A stretch of 43,105 nt of DNA, taken from NCBI GenBank assembly GCA_900155495.1, contig FTLJ01000495.1, positions 1 to 43,105 of the forward strand, in the 5' to 3' direction. The notes under the pieces were generated by a model, which saw nothing but the letters and a program-made list of their open reading frames with translations, was not told the origin of the DNA and did no database searches. Below are positions 31,943 through 41,083 of this stretch, piece after piece (the stretch's first letter is position 1; each line of letters starts with the position of its first letter). The stretch is from Porogramme epimiltina. Lineage: Eukaryota > Basidiomycota > Agaricomycetes > Polyporales > Polyporaceae. Made by a program: the position numbers and the translations under genes.

Positions 31943-32373
31943 ATGTTCTCTCGTCTCTCCGTCGTCTCCGCTGTCGTCTTCGCCGCCCTCGCCACAGCGC
32001 AGAGCTGCAACACGGGCCCGGTCCAGTGCTGCAACAGCATGGAGAGTGTGCGTCGTTTCTTTTCCCCTCTCCTCTTCGCGCTAGAGCTGACTCGCGGCGC
32101 GCTCGCAGGCTGACTCGGCAGCGGGCTCCGCGTTGCTGTCCATTCTCGGCATAAACCTGCAAGACACGACGGCGCAACTTGGGCTGGGATGCTCGCCGAT
32201 CTCAGCAGTCGGCGTCGCCTCTGGGAACGCGTGCAAGTCGCAGACGGTGTGCTGCGAGAACAACAACGTGGTAAGTGCCCATTCTTCCTCCCAGAATGTG
32301 AAGTGGATACTCACCCGAAACGTGGACGCAGGGTGGTGCTGTGTCAGTTGGGTGCTTGCCAGTTTCAGTCTGA
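31943..32373 (+). CDS. Class I hydrophobin H2
   Basis: Three exons, 31943-32047, 32109-32270 and 32332-32373, give 102 residues. The signal peptide is [19 protein letters not shown]. Eight cysteines fall in the class I pattern ([28 protein letters not shown]) and the C-terminus is PVSV rather than PVSL. Exon lengths (105, 162, 42 nt) are identical to H1 and H3, and the mature sequences differ at only a few positions, so the three genes are recent duplicates. It would be a secreted, self-assembling cell-surface coat protein. The hAT-like element begins 323 bases downstream. Confidence 0.96.
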
Positions 32374-32688
32374 GTGGCGGGGTGTCGCGATTGAGGATTG
32401 TGTTACTGTCCCGGATAATGCATAGATGTTCTTCGTGCCACATCCATATTGTCCGAAAGCACGCAGTCACGTTACTTGGTCGTTGGAGTTAGCTGTTGGG
32501 GCTCACGTCAAGAGTAATGGAGCGACATGGTCACCACGACACTGACATTCAAGTTCCTACGAGTGGAATGAACTTGTCGCCCTTCCATTCCGTGGGAATA
32601 TTTGCCTTGATTTGACATCGCACGTGGACACGTGCACCGTCCGACCGACCTTTCACATGGGCTCTTTCAAAACACATCTGCGGTCCGT
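32374..32688. other. Spacer between H2 and the hAT-like element
   Basis: It contains the hydrophobin 3' UTR word CCCGGATAATGCAT at its start. No other feature is recognised. Confidence 0.45.
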
Positions 32689-32696
32689 GTCCTGAC
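32689..32696 (+). repeat. Left 8-bp target site duplication
   Basis: GTCCTGAC lies immediately outside the left terminal inverted repeat of the element and is repeated exactly at 33767-33774. Confidence 0.85.
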
Positions 32697-33766
32697 TAGG
32701 GCTCCTCAAGAATACGATTATAATCCATTATAATCTGAGATTAAATCATATTACGGATTACTTACGAGGCTCTCCGTAATCTGGAGGTCACGCATTAGTA
32801 GTCATTACATTACAGTAGGATACGATTATATTAGATTATAGTCCCTGTAAGTAATGGTAAGTAATAGACCTAGTCACATGATAGCATGGACACACCTAGG
32901 GAACATAGAAGAGCATAGAAGAGCGCATAATGTGCCGTCTTGTTCCCCAAACGAGTGGTTAGCACCGTAGTAGTTAATTTTCCGTCCATAGACTCGAGTT
33001 TATCAGTAGGCACCCCATGTCGAGCCTTTGGCGTCTAAGTAGTAAACATTAGGCGCCGTCTTAGTGGCTGAGCGGCTAAGTCAGACTCTACGCGACGGTG
33101 CTGCAAACCTTCGACCTTGTGCGCGCCCGCGATGGTTGTCGAGCTTACGGATTGGGTTCCGAGCAGTCGCGCGTCCGCGAAAGGGGGCCTCTCGTATCGC
33201 GGCGACGGAGACGGCAGCGTCGGATCACCCGCGCTAGTTCCAGGGGCGAACCTCAAGCGGGCAGCGGAGGGGAGGCTACTTTGCGCTCTGCGAGCATCGA
33301 CCTCGGTCCGCCGAGCCCGGGCAGGAGAAGAGACCCTTGCGTGTCGGCCCACACAAAGCCCACCTGCGTGCTGTATACCCGGTGAATAAATGGGGTGGCA
33401 GGCCCTTGCTATGATCTTCTGGCATACTAGTATTGCCAGCCTGAGCAGGCAACTTGAACAGCATTGTAGCTCCTGCTTCTCCGGACTGATAGGTCCTGCT
33501 CTAGGGGGCACGTCTCAAGTAATGGTGCCCTCCCTCCGGGTAGAGCAGGGCTCCACGAAGCCCCAAAAACCCAATTCAAAGGTGTCTTTCTGTCACCACT
33601 TCCCTGCCCTAGCGGACACTATTAGTTACAACTACTTACGAATAGAGTATGAATACAATAGATTACAATAGGATACCATTACTTACGCCGCCCAGAGTAA
33701 TCCATAATCAACCGTATTATTAATTACGGCCCATTCAGCGTAAGTAATTGTAATTGTCGAGCCCTA
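32697..33766. mobile_element. Non-autonomous hAT-like DNA transposon, 1070 bp
   Basis: The element begins TAGGGCTC and ends GAGCCCTA, a perfect 8-bp inverted terminus of the YAGGG type seen in hAT elements. It is flanked by a perfect 8-bp direct repeat GTCCTGAC, the target size diagnostic of hAT. AT-rich subterminal regions of about 150-180 bp at both ends carry repeated ATTACTTAC/GTAAGTAAT words, probable transposase-binding sites. The ~700-bp interior is GC-richer and contains no frame resembling an hAT transposase, so movement would depend on a transposase made elsewhere. It may be an internally deleted element or one that captured unrelated DNA. Intact termini and target repeats suggest a fairly recent insertion. 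It sits about 235 bases upstream of F4. Confidence 0.85.
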
Positions 33767-33774
33767 GTCCTGAC
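33767..33774 (+). repeat. Right 8-bp target site duplication
   Basis: GTCCTGAC directly follows the right terminus and is identical to 32689-32696. Confidence 0.85.
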
Positions 33775-34000
33775 GATCTCACCTTTATGCACGTCGGATC
33801 CGGATGTTGCTTCAGGTCGAACCTCTGCGGTAATCGGAAATTGGTCTGCACTCTAGTCGCAGAGACGTGGGCCCCTCCCTTGTACGTTTATCCCCATTTC
33901 AGTAGCCCCAATGCCAACACTCAATCCTGATGGCCCTCTTTTGCACTTCACACAGGTACATATACCAATAGACCTCACGTTGCGAGAGCTCTCCAGCCCG

Positions 34001-35602
34001 ATGTTCCATCAACAGGCATCTCCTGCGCTATCCCTTCCTCCAGAGATCCTTTCCATCATCTTCATTTCAAGTTTGTCCACCCATTCTCTCACAAGGCTCA
34101 ATAGCCTCCAGCTTGGCCACGTATGCCACCAATGGCGTCAAGTTCTTCTCGCATCCTCCGAATATTGGCAGCAAGTCGTCTCTTCCTCCAACTTTTCCCG
34201 AGAGACCGACGTCTCCTTTCTCGAGCTCATCCTTCATCGATCCTCTTCCAGACACATCAAACTCCACGACACTCGTCTCTTTCCCTCTATAACCACAATT
34301 CTCGCCCCCAACTGGCACCGCGTTGTCTTTCTTGACGTCAAAATACTGGATCAAGATCATCTGCGATCTCTCCATGCTGTTCTACAACGTTCCCAACCCT
34401 CCAGTCTCCGTCAACTCCTCATAACCTTCCGTTACACCTTACATTCCACCGATGGCCTCTCCTCATCCGACCTTGCACCTCTGCCGCACGGCGCCCTCCC
34501 CGCTCTTCGCCGTCTCCGTTCTCCAATCCTCTATCTACCATACATCGCCGTATCCTCACTCTGTCATCTTGACGTCTCCGGTCCTGCCGGTTATCGAGTC
34601 CTCCAACACGGCTTCTCGACCTGGACACTCTCAACACTCTTTGATTGTCTTGCCATTTGCACAAAACTAGAGACACTGTTTATTGGCTGCATGCCACCTC
34701 TCCGCTCCGAAATCCTCCCCGAACCTCGTACAGTTCACCTCCGTCATCTTCAGAAGCTGTCCATCCGCGACATCCGTGCCAGCACCATCCTCTCTACGCT
34801 CAGGTTTCGCGACACGGTCACCATAGATCTCGACTGTTGGCCCGAGCATGCCAGCATGGACGCGATTCGCGAGGTGCTATCCCACACATCCCCCCGCGCC
34901 GACACTGTGCGCTTGACCACCCACGACGGGCGCGTCGTCTTCGATCTCCTCGACGACAACGCCCTGCGGCTCCGCACGCAGTTCAGAACCGCCCTCGTGA
35001 ACTTCCCCGCCGAGGTCGCGCACTGTTTCCCCGCCCGGCCCCGCATCACCACGCTCGAGTGGAACATCGTGGGCGCGCTCCAGTTCGGGGCGAGGGCCCC
35101 GCGCTGGCCGAGGCTCCTCGCCGCCTTCCCCGCGCTCACCCGCCTCGCCGTGCGCCGCCACAACCCGTGGGCAATCGCGGGCGCGCTGGTGGTCTCGTCG
35201 CACCCCCTGGGCAGCACCGTGCCGCCGTGCCCGCTCCTCGAGGAGCTCACCGTCGCGTGGCACGCGGACGAGATCGTGCGGTCGCCCGCACCCGCGGCCG
35301 ACTCGGACGAGGGGCGCGCCTCACCCGCAGCAGGCCCGGGGGCGACGCCGGCGGCGCGCGTGCTCGCCATCGCCCTGGCCCTCGCCGTCGCCCTGGAGCG
35401 CCGCGCCGAGCACGCGCATGTGCGGCATCTCGCGCGCGTGGAGCTAGTGGAGCACGACCTGAGCGCGGTGCTGCCCGCCGCCGCAGGCGACGGTGCGGGC
35501 GCGCCCGTGCAGGAGGTGGAGGAGGCCCTGGCGCCGCTGCGCGAGCTCGTGCACGGGCCCGTCGTCTTCAGGGAGGTGGCGGGGCCGATTGCGGCTGCGT
35601 GA
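34001..35602 (+). CDS. F-box protein F4 with LRR-like repeats (array member)
   Basis: A single exon of 533 residues from the ATG at 34001 (MFHQQASPALSL). An in-frame ATG at 33911 would add 30 residues, but leader homology with F3 ends at 34001. The F-box (residues ~9-55) reads ALSLPPEILSIIFISSLSTHS, HVCHQWRQVLLASSEYWQQ. Leucine-rich units follow. From about 34850 the gene changes to almost exclusively G- or C-ending codons and has an Ala/Arg-rich insert (DSDEGRASPAAGPGATPAARV). The same insert position is expanded in F5. It ends VHGPVVFREVAGPIAAA, matching the family tail. Inferred SCF adaptor. The hAT-like element lies in its upstream region. Confidence 0.84.
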   Translation: MFHQQASPALSLPPEILSIIFISSLSTHSLTRLNSLQLGHVCHQWRQVLLASSEYWQQVVSSSNFSRETDVSFLELILHRSSSRHIKLHDTRLFPSITTILAPNWHRVVFLDVKILDQDHLRSLHAVLQRSQPSSLRQLLITFRYTLHSTDGLSSSDLAPLPHGALPALRRLRSPILYLPYIAVSSLCHLDVSGPAGYRVLQHGFSTWTLSTLFDCLAICTKLETLFIGCMPPLRSEILPEPRTVHLRHLQKLSIRDIRASTILSTLRFRDTVTIDLDCWPEHASMDAIREVLSHTSPRADTVRLTTHDGRVVFDLLDDNALRLRTQFRTALVNFPAEVAHCFPARPRITTLEWNIVGALQFGARAPRWPRLLAAFPALTRLAVRRHNPWAIAGALVVSSHPLGSTVPPCPLLEELTVAWHADEIVRSPAPAADSDEGRASPAAGPGATPAARVLAIALALAVALERRAEHAHVRHLARVELVEHDLSAVLPAAAGDGAGAPVQEVEEALAPLRELVHGPVVFREVAGPIAAA

Positions 35603-37604
35603 GGCACCAGCCGCCGCTGCTCCTTACAGCCACCGCACATCCCAACACTTCGTTTCTGACAAGCCAGTCATCCTAGGCTGCAACAATGGAGACGACAATT
35701 CCGCGGGAATAGGCCATCCGCACCGGTGCGCACAGAACCCCGCAGATTCGCGAACGGATACACCTATATGCGTCCACGAGTTATCCATGCCCGTAACTAT
35801 CCTCACTAGCAATCCGAAGCCGGAACCGAACAACCCCCCTGTATACATCGCAGCCTCCCCCCACAGCACAACCGCACTCATAGGGATGGCCATTACACGC
35901 CCCACCCCAGGGCCCAATTCGTGCGTTTCTCCACCGGGCTCGCGCCGACATGCGCGGCTGCATGTGCGCGCTCGCGTCGGGCGCACGAGGGGAGTCCGCC
36001 CGCGTCGCCGCCGGCTCCGAGGCATGACCTGTCTCAGGCGCCATGTGTAAAGCCCCACTCGGAGCCACCCCCGACGAGTCGAAGGGTGGATGTCAGGGTG
36101 CGGCGGGCGCATCGGTGTTGCGCGCGGCGCGCCCGATGCCTGGAGCCTGGCGCGTGCCGCTTGGGCTCGGTCCCGCACGGAGGCTGGCGGCACCGTCGCC
36201 GCGCATGTACACTGGGGGTACCTGCTCTCGGGCGCGTTTGCAGGGAACCGCGGCGACGAGACGCCCTGTGGGCGGGGGCAGGGGCTCTCCCGGGCCCCGC
36301 GCGGCGCACGTCCACGATCGCGCACTGCCTAGCGTCTTGCACAAGTGCGCCTTGTACGTTCCTTCAGTGTCTTGCACCATAGCCCGCGCGTCGCGACGGC
36401 CGGTTTTATAGACACAAGCGAGAGATTATCGCGCCCACTACCGGCTCAGGAGGACAATGTCACCAGCCGGCGCGGGCTGCGGCTCGACGCGCCCTTTGTA
36501 CGTCGCCACGCGACCGAGCGACACCACCAAACCGCCTGTAAGTAACGAATTGTGGTCGAGCGTCGGGCGCGCGCGACGTAAGCCCGCCCAGCCTCGCAAC
36601 CGAGCGCATGTATGTAAGTAGGTATGGATGGATGCGCGCGGCAGAAGCACGCAGCGCGCGAGGACAATGGACAAAGGAGGCCCCAGCTCGGGGCGCGCGC
36701 CGACAAACGCACCTCCTCGCGTGGACAAAAGCGTTGCGTGCAGCGTGGGGAACGCAATGCGCGCGAACGCGAGTGATTGACGCAGCAGCGGTTCTGACCG
36801 GGCGCGCAACGGTTTAGTACTTTCAGTGCTGTGACCGGCTCGGGCGTGGCTAGCCGCGCGCGTAGCGCGCCGGAGTGAATCGCTCGCAGGCCGCAAGAAG
36901 AGGGCGGGGTGTGGTTGTGTGTATGTGTATCACGTTCTACGCCTAAGCGAGGGCGTGCATGAAGATGCGCGAGTGGGTGTTTGGATCTCTCGGGCGCGAG
37001 GCAGGGAGGCGTGCGCAGATCTCGATTGCAAAACCCAGAGCGGGGACGTCGAGGGCCACACGAACATTCGGGGTGGAAGTGGAAAGTGAGAAGTGGAAGT
37101 GGAAGTGGTAGAAGCGGGGAGGAGCGGGCGAGTGGCGTCCCCTGCTGTGCGTGCGGCCTGTGCTCCACCCCAGATTCGAGCGCTGCCGCTGCCGCTGCCG
37201 CCACAGGCCGCAGACGGGGCGGATGTAGATGGGAGTCATGCGATGGCGATCTGTATAGTCGACTCCGCGTTCACGATGGGAGGATGGCCCGATTATACAC
37301 CTCGAGCTAGAGTCAACGGCAGAACGATGTGAAGGGGACAGGGCCGTGAGCCAGCGCGACATTGATTGTATCCGGAGTTCTGATCGGAGTTGCAACTTGA
37401 ACCATCCCAGGACAGCAAGCCTCTGCGCGACCAGGCTCTGAGGAGGACTGAGCCCATTGCTTGGCGACTCCGGCCTGCGCACCTCTTCACGCCGACTTCT
37501 GGTTGTTCGCCTATTGCCGTCTTCCATCGTGAGCTTTCAAAACCGCGGTTGCCCTGCCGGGAGAGTCAAGTTTCAAGACCTCCCAGCCACCAAAAGCGAT
37601 TGCC
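35603..37604. other. GC-rich spacer between F4 and F5
   Basis: About 2 kb without a supportable gene. Long open frames on both strands between 35.6 and 37.3 kb reflect high GC content and show no domains. Small simple repeats occur: GGAAGTGGAAGTGGAAGTGG-like around 37075-37112 and a CCGCTG run at 37181-37202. Confidence 0.45.
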
Positions 37605-37752
37605 TCAAGTATTTGCCATTATTTGGTTTCCCATGTGGGCAACCACTCTCGTCTTTCACTCACCGAGCTCGACAGATATCCATCAGCCACATTAAAACTC
37701 ATTCGTGCCCATATTCCCAGTGTTGCTTCGGCGTTTTCAATCTTTGCAGTGC
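37605..37752 (+). repeat. Upstream block of F5, copy of the block before F3
   Basis: Similar to 29584-29737. Here the frame is continuous with the F5 reading frame (open from 37623), so an N-terminally extended F5 cannot be excluded. Confidence 0.45.
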
Positions 37753-37889
37753 TCCGAGTTGAGCTTACTACGCCATCACCTGATCACGGAGGTGTGTGCC
37801 TTTGGAACGTTTACCCCATCCCAGCCAGGCCAAAAACGAAACTCGGCCCTAACCATGATCTTCAGATTTCCCTTTACTCGAGTGAATCC

Positions 37890-39548
37890 ATGGAAGCGTC
37901 ATCCCTGGACGTCCACCTCCCACCGGAACATCCACAGGCCTCTTCTGCATTATCGCTCCCTTCGGAAATCCTTTCCCACATCTTATCTTTGTCCGGCCAT
38001 TCCCTCACAGGGCCCAGGAGCTTCTGGCTCGCCCACGTATGTCACCAATGGCGCCAAGTTCTCCTCGGACACTCTGAGTATTGGGTAGACGTCGTCGCTT
38101 CCTCCAAGTTCCAGCAGGGGACCAATACAACCTTTCTCACATCCATCCTCGCACAATCATCCCCGCGCCGAATCAGGTTGAATGAAATCTGCCTCTCTCC
38201 CTCCATAACCACACTCCTTGCCCCCAGCTGGCATCGCGTCGTTTTTCTCGAGGTCAAAATCCATGATCAAGATCATTTACAATCTCTCCATGCTGTTTTA
38301 CAACATTCACAACCCTCCAGTCTCCGCGAACTCCACATAACCTTCCATTCCGTCGATCATGACCCCTCCGAGATTGATCCTGCCCCTCTACCACACGGTG
38401 CCCTCCCCGCCCTCCGCCACCTCTTTTGTCCAATCTCATACCTGCCATACATTGCCACACACTCACTCCGTCATCTTGAAGTCTCAAGCTGGCCCGGCTA
38501 TCCCCGTCAAGAACGCGCTATTTTCAAGCTACTCTCTAAACTCTTCGATTCCCTTGCCATTTGTACGGAACTGGAGACACTGTCCATTTACGGTCCGGTA
38601 GACCGCAACCTCGAAATCTACCCTCAGTTTCGTAACATACACCTCCATCGCCTTCAAAAGTTCTTCATCCGCGACGGCTGCCCTATCCGCACCACCACCA
38701 TTCTATCTACGTTGAAGTTCGGCGACACGACCACCATCAGTGTCGACTGTTATAGCTGGGACAACACGAGTGGACTCCGCGAGGTGGTTTCCCACACGCG
38801 CCCCGTCACCGACACCGCACGCATAACCATCTACGACGCGTGTCTCCTTATGGTCGAACTCCTCAAAGGTGGCTCCCCGCGGCTCAGGGTAGAATTCGGA
38901 TTGTACATCCCGTTCCTCAACCATGACAACCGCATCTTCCCGGAGAACCCCAACGTCACTGTGCTTGAGTGGAGCAGCGATGGCCGGCCCTTGTCCTCGG
39001 GACTCGATCGGGACTGGGAGATACTCCTCCTCAGTTTTCCCTCCCTCACCCGCCTGTCCGTGAGCGGCGTCGACGTAGACGCGCTCGCGAGGGCCCTCTG
39101 GGCGTACCGCGATCCGCCACCATGTCCGTTCCTCGAAGAGATCACCGTCGCATGGAACGCGGTCGACTTGAAGTGCGAGATGGTGGACCGGGTGGAGCGC
39201 ATGGAGCGCGAGCTGGCCCGGTACCTCAAGATAGGAGACAAGATGACGAGCACCCTCGGTGCGGTGGGGGCGACGCCCGCTGCGCGTGTGGGCGCTATCG
39301 CGAGGGTTATCGAGTACGCCCTGGTGCGCCGTGCCAAATGCGGACAGGTGCGGCCGCTCGCGCGCGTGGAGCTGTCCGAGTACGACCTGGGCGGCGCGCT
39401 GTCGGCCGAGGCCATGCGGGCGGCGGAGGACGAGCTCGCGACGCTACGCACGCTCGTCCACGGCACCGTCGTCTTCACGAAGATGACAGGGACGATTTCC
39501 ACTCCATCACGCACTGCCGCCCGCCGTCCTTTCTTCCCCGACCGCTGA
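37890..39548 (+). CDS. F-box protein F5 with LRR-like repeats (array member)
   Basis: A single exon of 552 residues from the ATG at 37890 (MEASSLDVHLPPE). The frame is open back to an ATG at 37623, adding 89 residues with no counterpart in F1, F2 or F4, so the shorter start is preferred. The F-box (residues ~18-64) reads ALSLPSEILSHILSLSGHS, HVCHQWRQVLLGHSEYWVD. Leucine-rich units lead to a charged insert (VDRVERMERELARYLKIGDKM) at the position of the F4 insert. The end is extended past the usual tail (VFTKMTGTISTPS) by RTAARRPFFPDR. It is closest to F4 in overall plan. SCF adaptor role inferred. H3 follows 539 bases downstream. Confidence 0.84.
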   Translation: MEASSLDVHLPPEHPQASSALSLPSEILSHILSLSGHSLTGPRSFWLAHVCHQWRQVLLGHSEYWVDVVASSKFQQGTNTTFLTSILAQSSPRRIRLNEICLSPSITTLLAPSWHRVVFLEVKIHDQDHLQSLHAVLQHSQPSSLRELHITFHSVDHDPSEIDPAPLPHGALPALRHLFCPISYLPYIATHSLRHLEVSSWPGYPRQERAIFKLLSKLFDSLAICTELETLSIYGPVDRNLEIYPQFRNIHLHRLQKFFIRDGCPIRTTTILSTLKFGDTTTISVDCYSWDNTSGLREVVSHTRPVTDTARITIYDACLLMVELLKGGSPRLRVEFGLYIPFLNHDNRIFPENPNVTVLEWSSDGRPLSSGLDRDWEILLLSFPSLTRLSVSGVDVDALARALWAYRDPPPCPFLEEITVAWNAVDLKCEMVDRVERMERELARYLKIGDKMTSTLGAVGATPAARVGAIARVIEYALVRRAKCGQVRPLARVELSEYDLGGALSAEAMRAAEDELATLRTLVHGTVVFTKMTGTISTPSRTAARRPFFPDR

Positions 39549-39898
39549 GTCCAGAGGTAGCACCTACCCATCACGTTTCTCGGACACATGCCATCCGTCT
39601 ATGCTACATAGTACATACCCCTCACAATCGGTTATTTTGAGGGACCACCTCACTGCAGCACTTTGCGCTATCCAGACTTATCCGGAGAATATACTACCAC
39701 GTCTATGAGCATCTACGCGGAGTTGCAAAATTCGCCAATAGACGTCCTGGTACGCAATCTCGAAGGTGTGGGCTTGGGGCCAGTGGAGGCTATCCGGTAG
39801 GGACATCGGCAGCGAGCGTATTCAGCAGCGCAAAGTGCGCCCCGCCATCCGACAGCTCCATGTCGCTTGGGTACAACCTCGACCTCGCTTCCTCCGGA
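39549..39898. other. Spacer between F5 and hydrophobin H3
   Basis: No gene is seen. The right end (GACCTCGCTTCCTCCGGA) is nearly identical to the sequence just before the H2 promoter. Confidence 0.5.
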
Positions 39899-39988
39899 GA
39901 AGGCAAAAGCCTATCATGTTTCCAAGTCTTCACATCGGCTCGCCCAAATCCTGCCGACATATGCGAGTTCCGCCTGACACTTAAAAAG
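39899..39988 (+). promoter_or_regulatory. Hydrophobin H3 promoter core
   Basis: GAAGGCAAAAGCCTATCA (39899-39916) and TATA-like TTAAAAAG (39981-39988), about 100 bases before the ATG, repeat the H1/H2 arrangement. The TATA word is weaker (TTAAAA), which might lower expression. Confidence 0.6.
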
Positions 39989-40087
39989 CCTTGGGGAGGA
40001 CACCGTCCCTCCAGCACCCAGCAGCATCCGCTCCCACCAGTTCCAGCCTCTCCAGCTTACCATCCCCCTAGTCTCATTGTGACCACC

Positions 40088-40517
40088 ATGTTCTCTCGTC
40101 TCTCCGTTGTCTCTATTATCGTCGCCGCCGCCCTCGCCACGGCGCAGAGCTGCAACACGGGCCCAGTCCAGTGCTGCAACAGCATGGAGAGCGTGCGTCG
40201 TTACCTTTACCTCTCCTCTTCGCGCTCGAGCTGACCCGGCGGCGCGCTCGCAGGCTGATTCGGCAGCGGGATCCGCGCTGTTGTCGGTCCTCGGTCTAAA
40301 TCTGCAAGACACGACGGCGCAACTCGGGCTGGGATGCTCGCCGATCTCCGCGGTCGGCGTGGGCTCTGGGAACGCGTGCAAGTCGCAGACGGTGTGCTGC
40401 GAGAACAACAACGTCGTAAGTACCTTCCGTCGTGTTCGAGATGTACAGCGCACCTCACTCACAACGCCAATGCAGGGCGGCCTTGTGTCGGTCGGCTGCC
40501 TGCCGGTCTCGCTCTGA
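40088..40517 (+). CDS. Class I hydrophobin H3
   Basis: Three exons, 40088-40192, 40254-40415 and 40476-40517, give 102 residues. The signal peptide is MFSRLSVVSIIVAAALATA. Eight cysteines follow the same class I pattern as H1 and H2, ending GCLPVSL. Exon lengths are identical to H1 and H2; both introns are about 60 nt and phase 0. It is a secreted amphipathic coat protein by family knowledge. The signal peptide (SIIVAAA) and the GGLVSV start of the last exon are its main differences. It closes the array on the right. Confidence 0.96.
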
Positions 40518-41004
40518 GCGGTGGGGTGACGGGGCTTGGTGCTATGTTTTAGACGAATACGTTACGTTTCCGGATAATGCATCAACGGCTTTCTCTTTTC
40601 GCGTCTGATCTCCGCGTCCCTATGCGAGGGTTATATTGACCTCGGTGTGTCCAAGTGACTCTAGAACGGGCACTCCGGACTATTGGGATGTTGAGCCGGT
40701 GGAGGCATTATATCCGTACGACTGTATTGTCGTCTGCTTTGAAAAGATACCAGACAGTGGTCATTCCAAAACGCCTACTTTGACTCTATTAGGGTTGCAG
40801 GCTGATGAAACTCAGTCAACGGCAGATTGTGCAACATGGATCTCACCCGTATACGTTGCTGATGTATTTGCGGTACAAAGCACCGGACTTGCTCCGGTAT
40901 CGTGAAGGCGAAGAAAAGAAGCTGATGTTCCGGTGCGCTTCGAAAAATAGGTATGATCCCACACAGCAACTAGATATATACACAAGGGAATCTTCATACA
41001 GCAA
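40518..41004. other. Spacer between H3 and the tRNA gene
   Basis: It begins with the shared hydrophobin 3' UTR word (TTCCGGATAATGCAT). No gene is seen. Confidence 0.5.
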
Positions 41005-41076
41005 TCCGATATGGTGTAGTGGCTAACATTATCGCCTCTCACGCGATAGCCCGGGGTTCGATTCCCCGTGTCGGAA
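41005..41076 (+). tRNA. tRNA-Glu (anticodon CTC)
   Basis: A complete cloverleaf can be drawn. The acceptor stem TCCGATA pairs with TGTCGGA (one G-T pair), with discriminator A. The D arm contains TGGTGTAGTGGCTAACA. The anticodon stem ATCGC/GCGAT encloses loop CTCTCAC with anticodon CTC. The T arm CGGGG-TTCGATT-CCCCG is perfect. The A box (TGGTGTAGTGG) and B box (GGTTCGATTCC) are both intact. There is no intron. It closely resembles fungal tRNA-Glu and decodes GAG. Confidence 0.97.
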
Positions 41077-41078
41077 CG

Positions 41079-41083
41079 TTTTT
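41079..41083 (+). terminator. RNA polymerase III T-run terminator
   Basis: Five Ts start two bases after the tRNA discriminator base, the normal position for Pol III termination. Confidence 0.8.

Noticed and set aside
32374..34000. Possible transposase gene between H2 and F4
   Set aside because: No frame shows hAT transposase sequence. Only the termini and target duplication support the element.
34645..35676. 343-residue plus-strand frame and 296-residue minus-strand frame overlapping the 3' half of F4
   Set aside because: Arg/Ala/Pro-rich shadows of a GC-saturated gene. The F4 frame has the F-box family sequence and tail.
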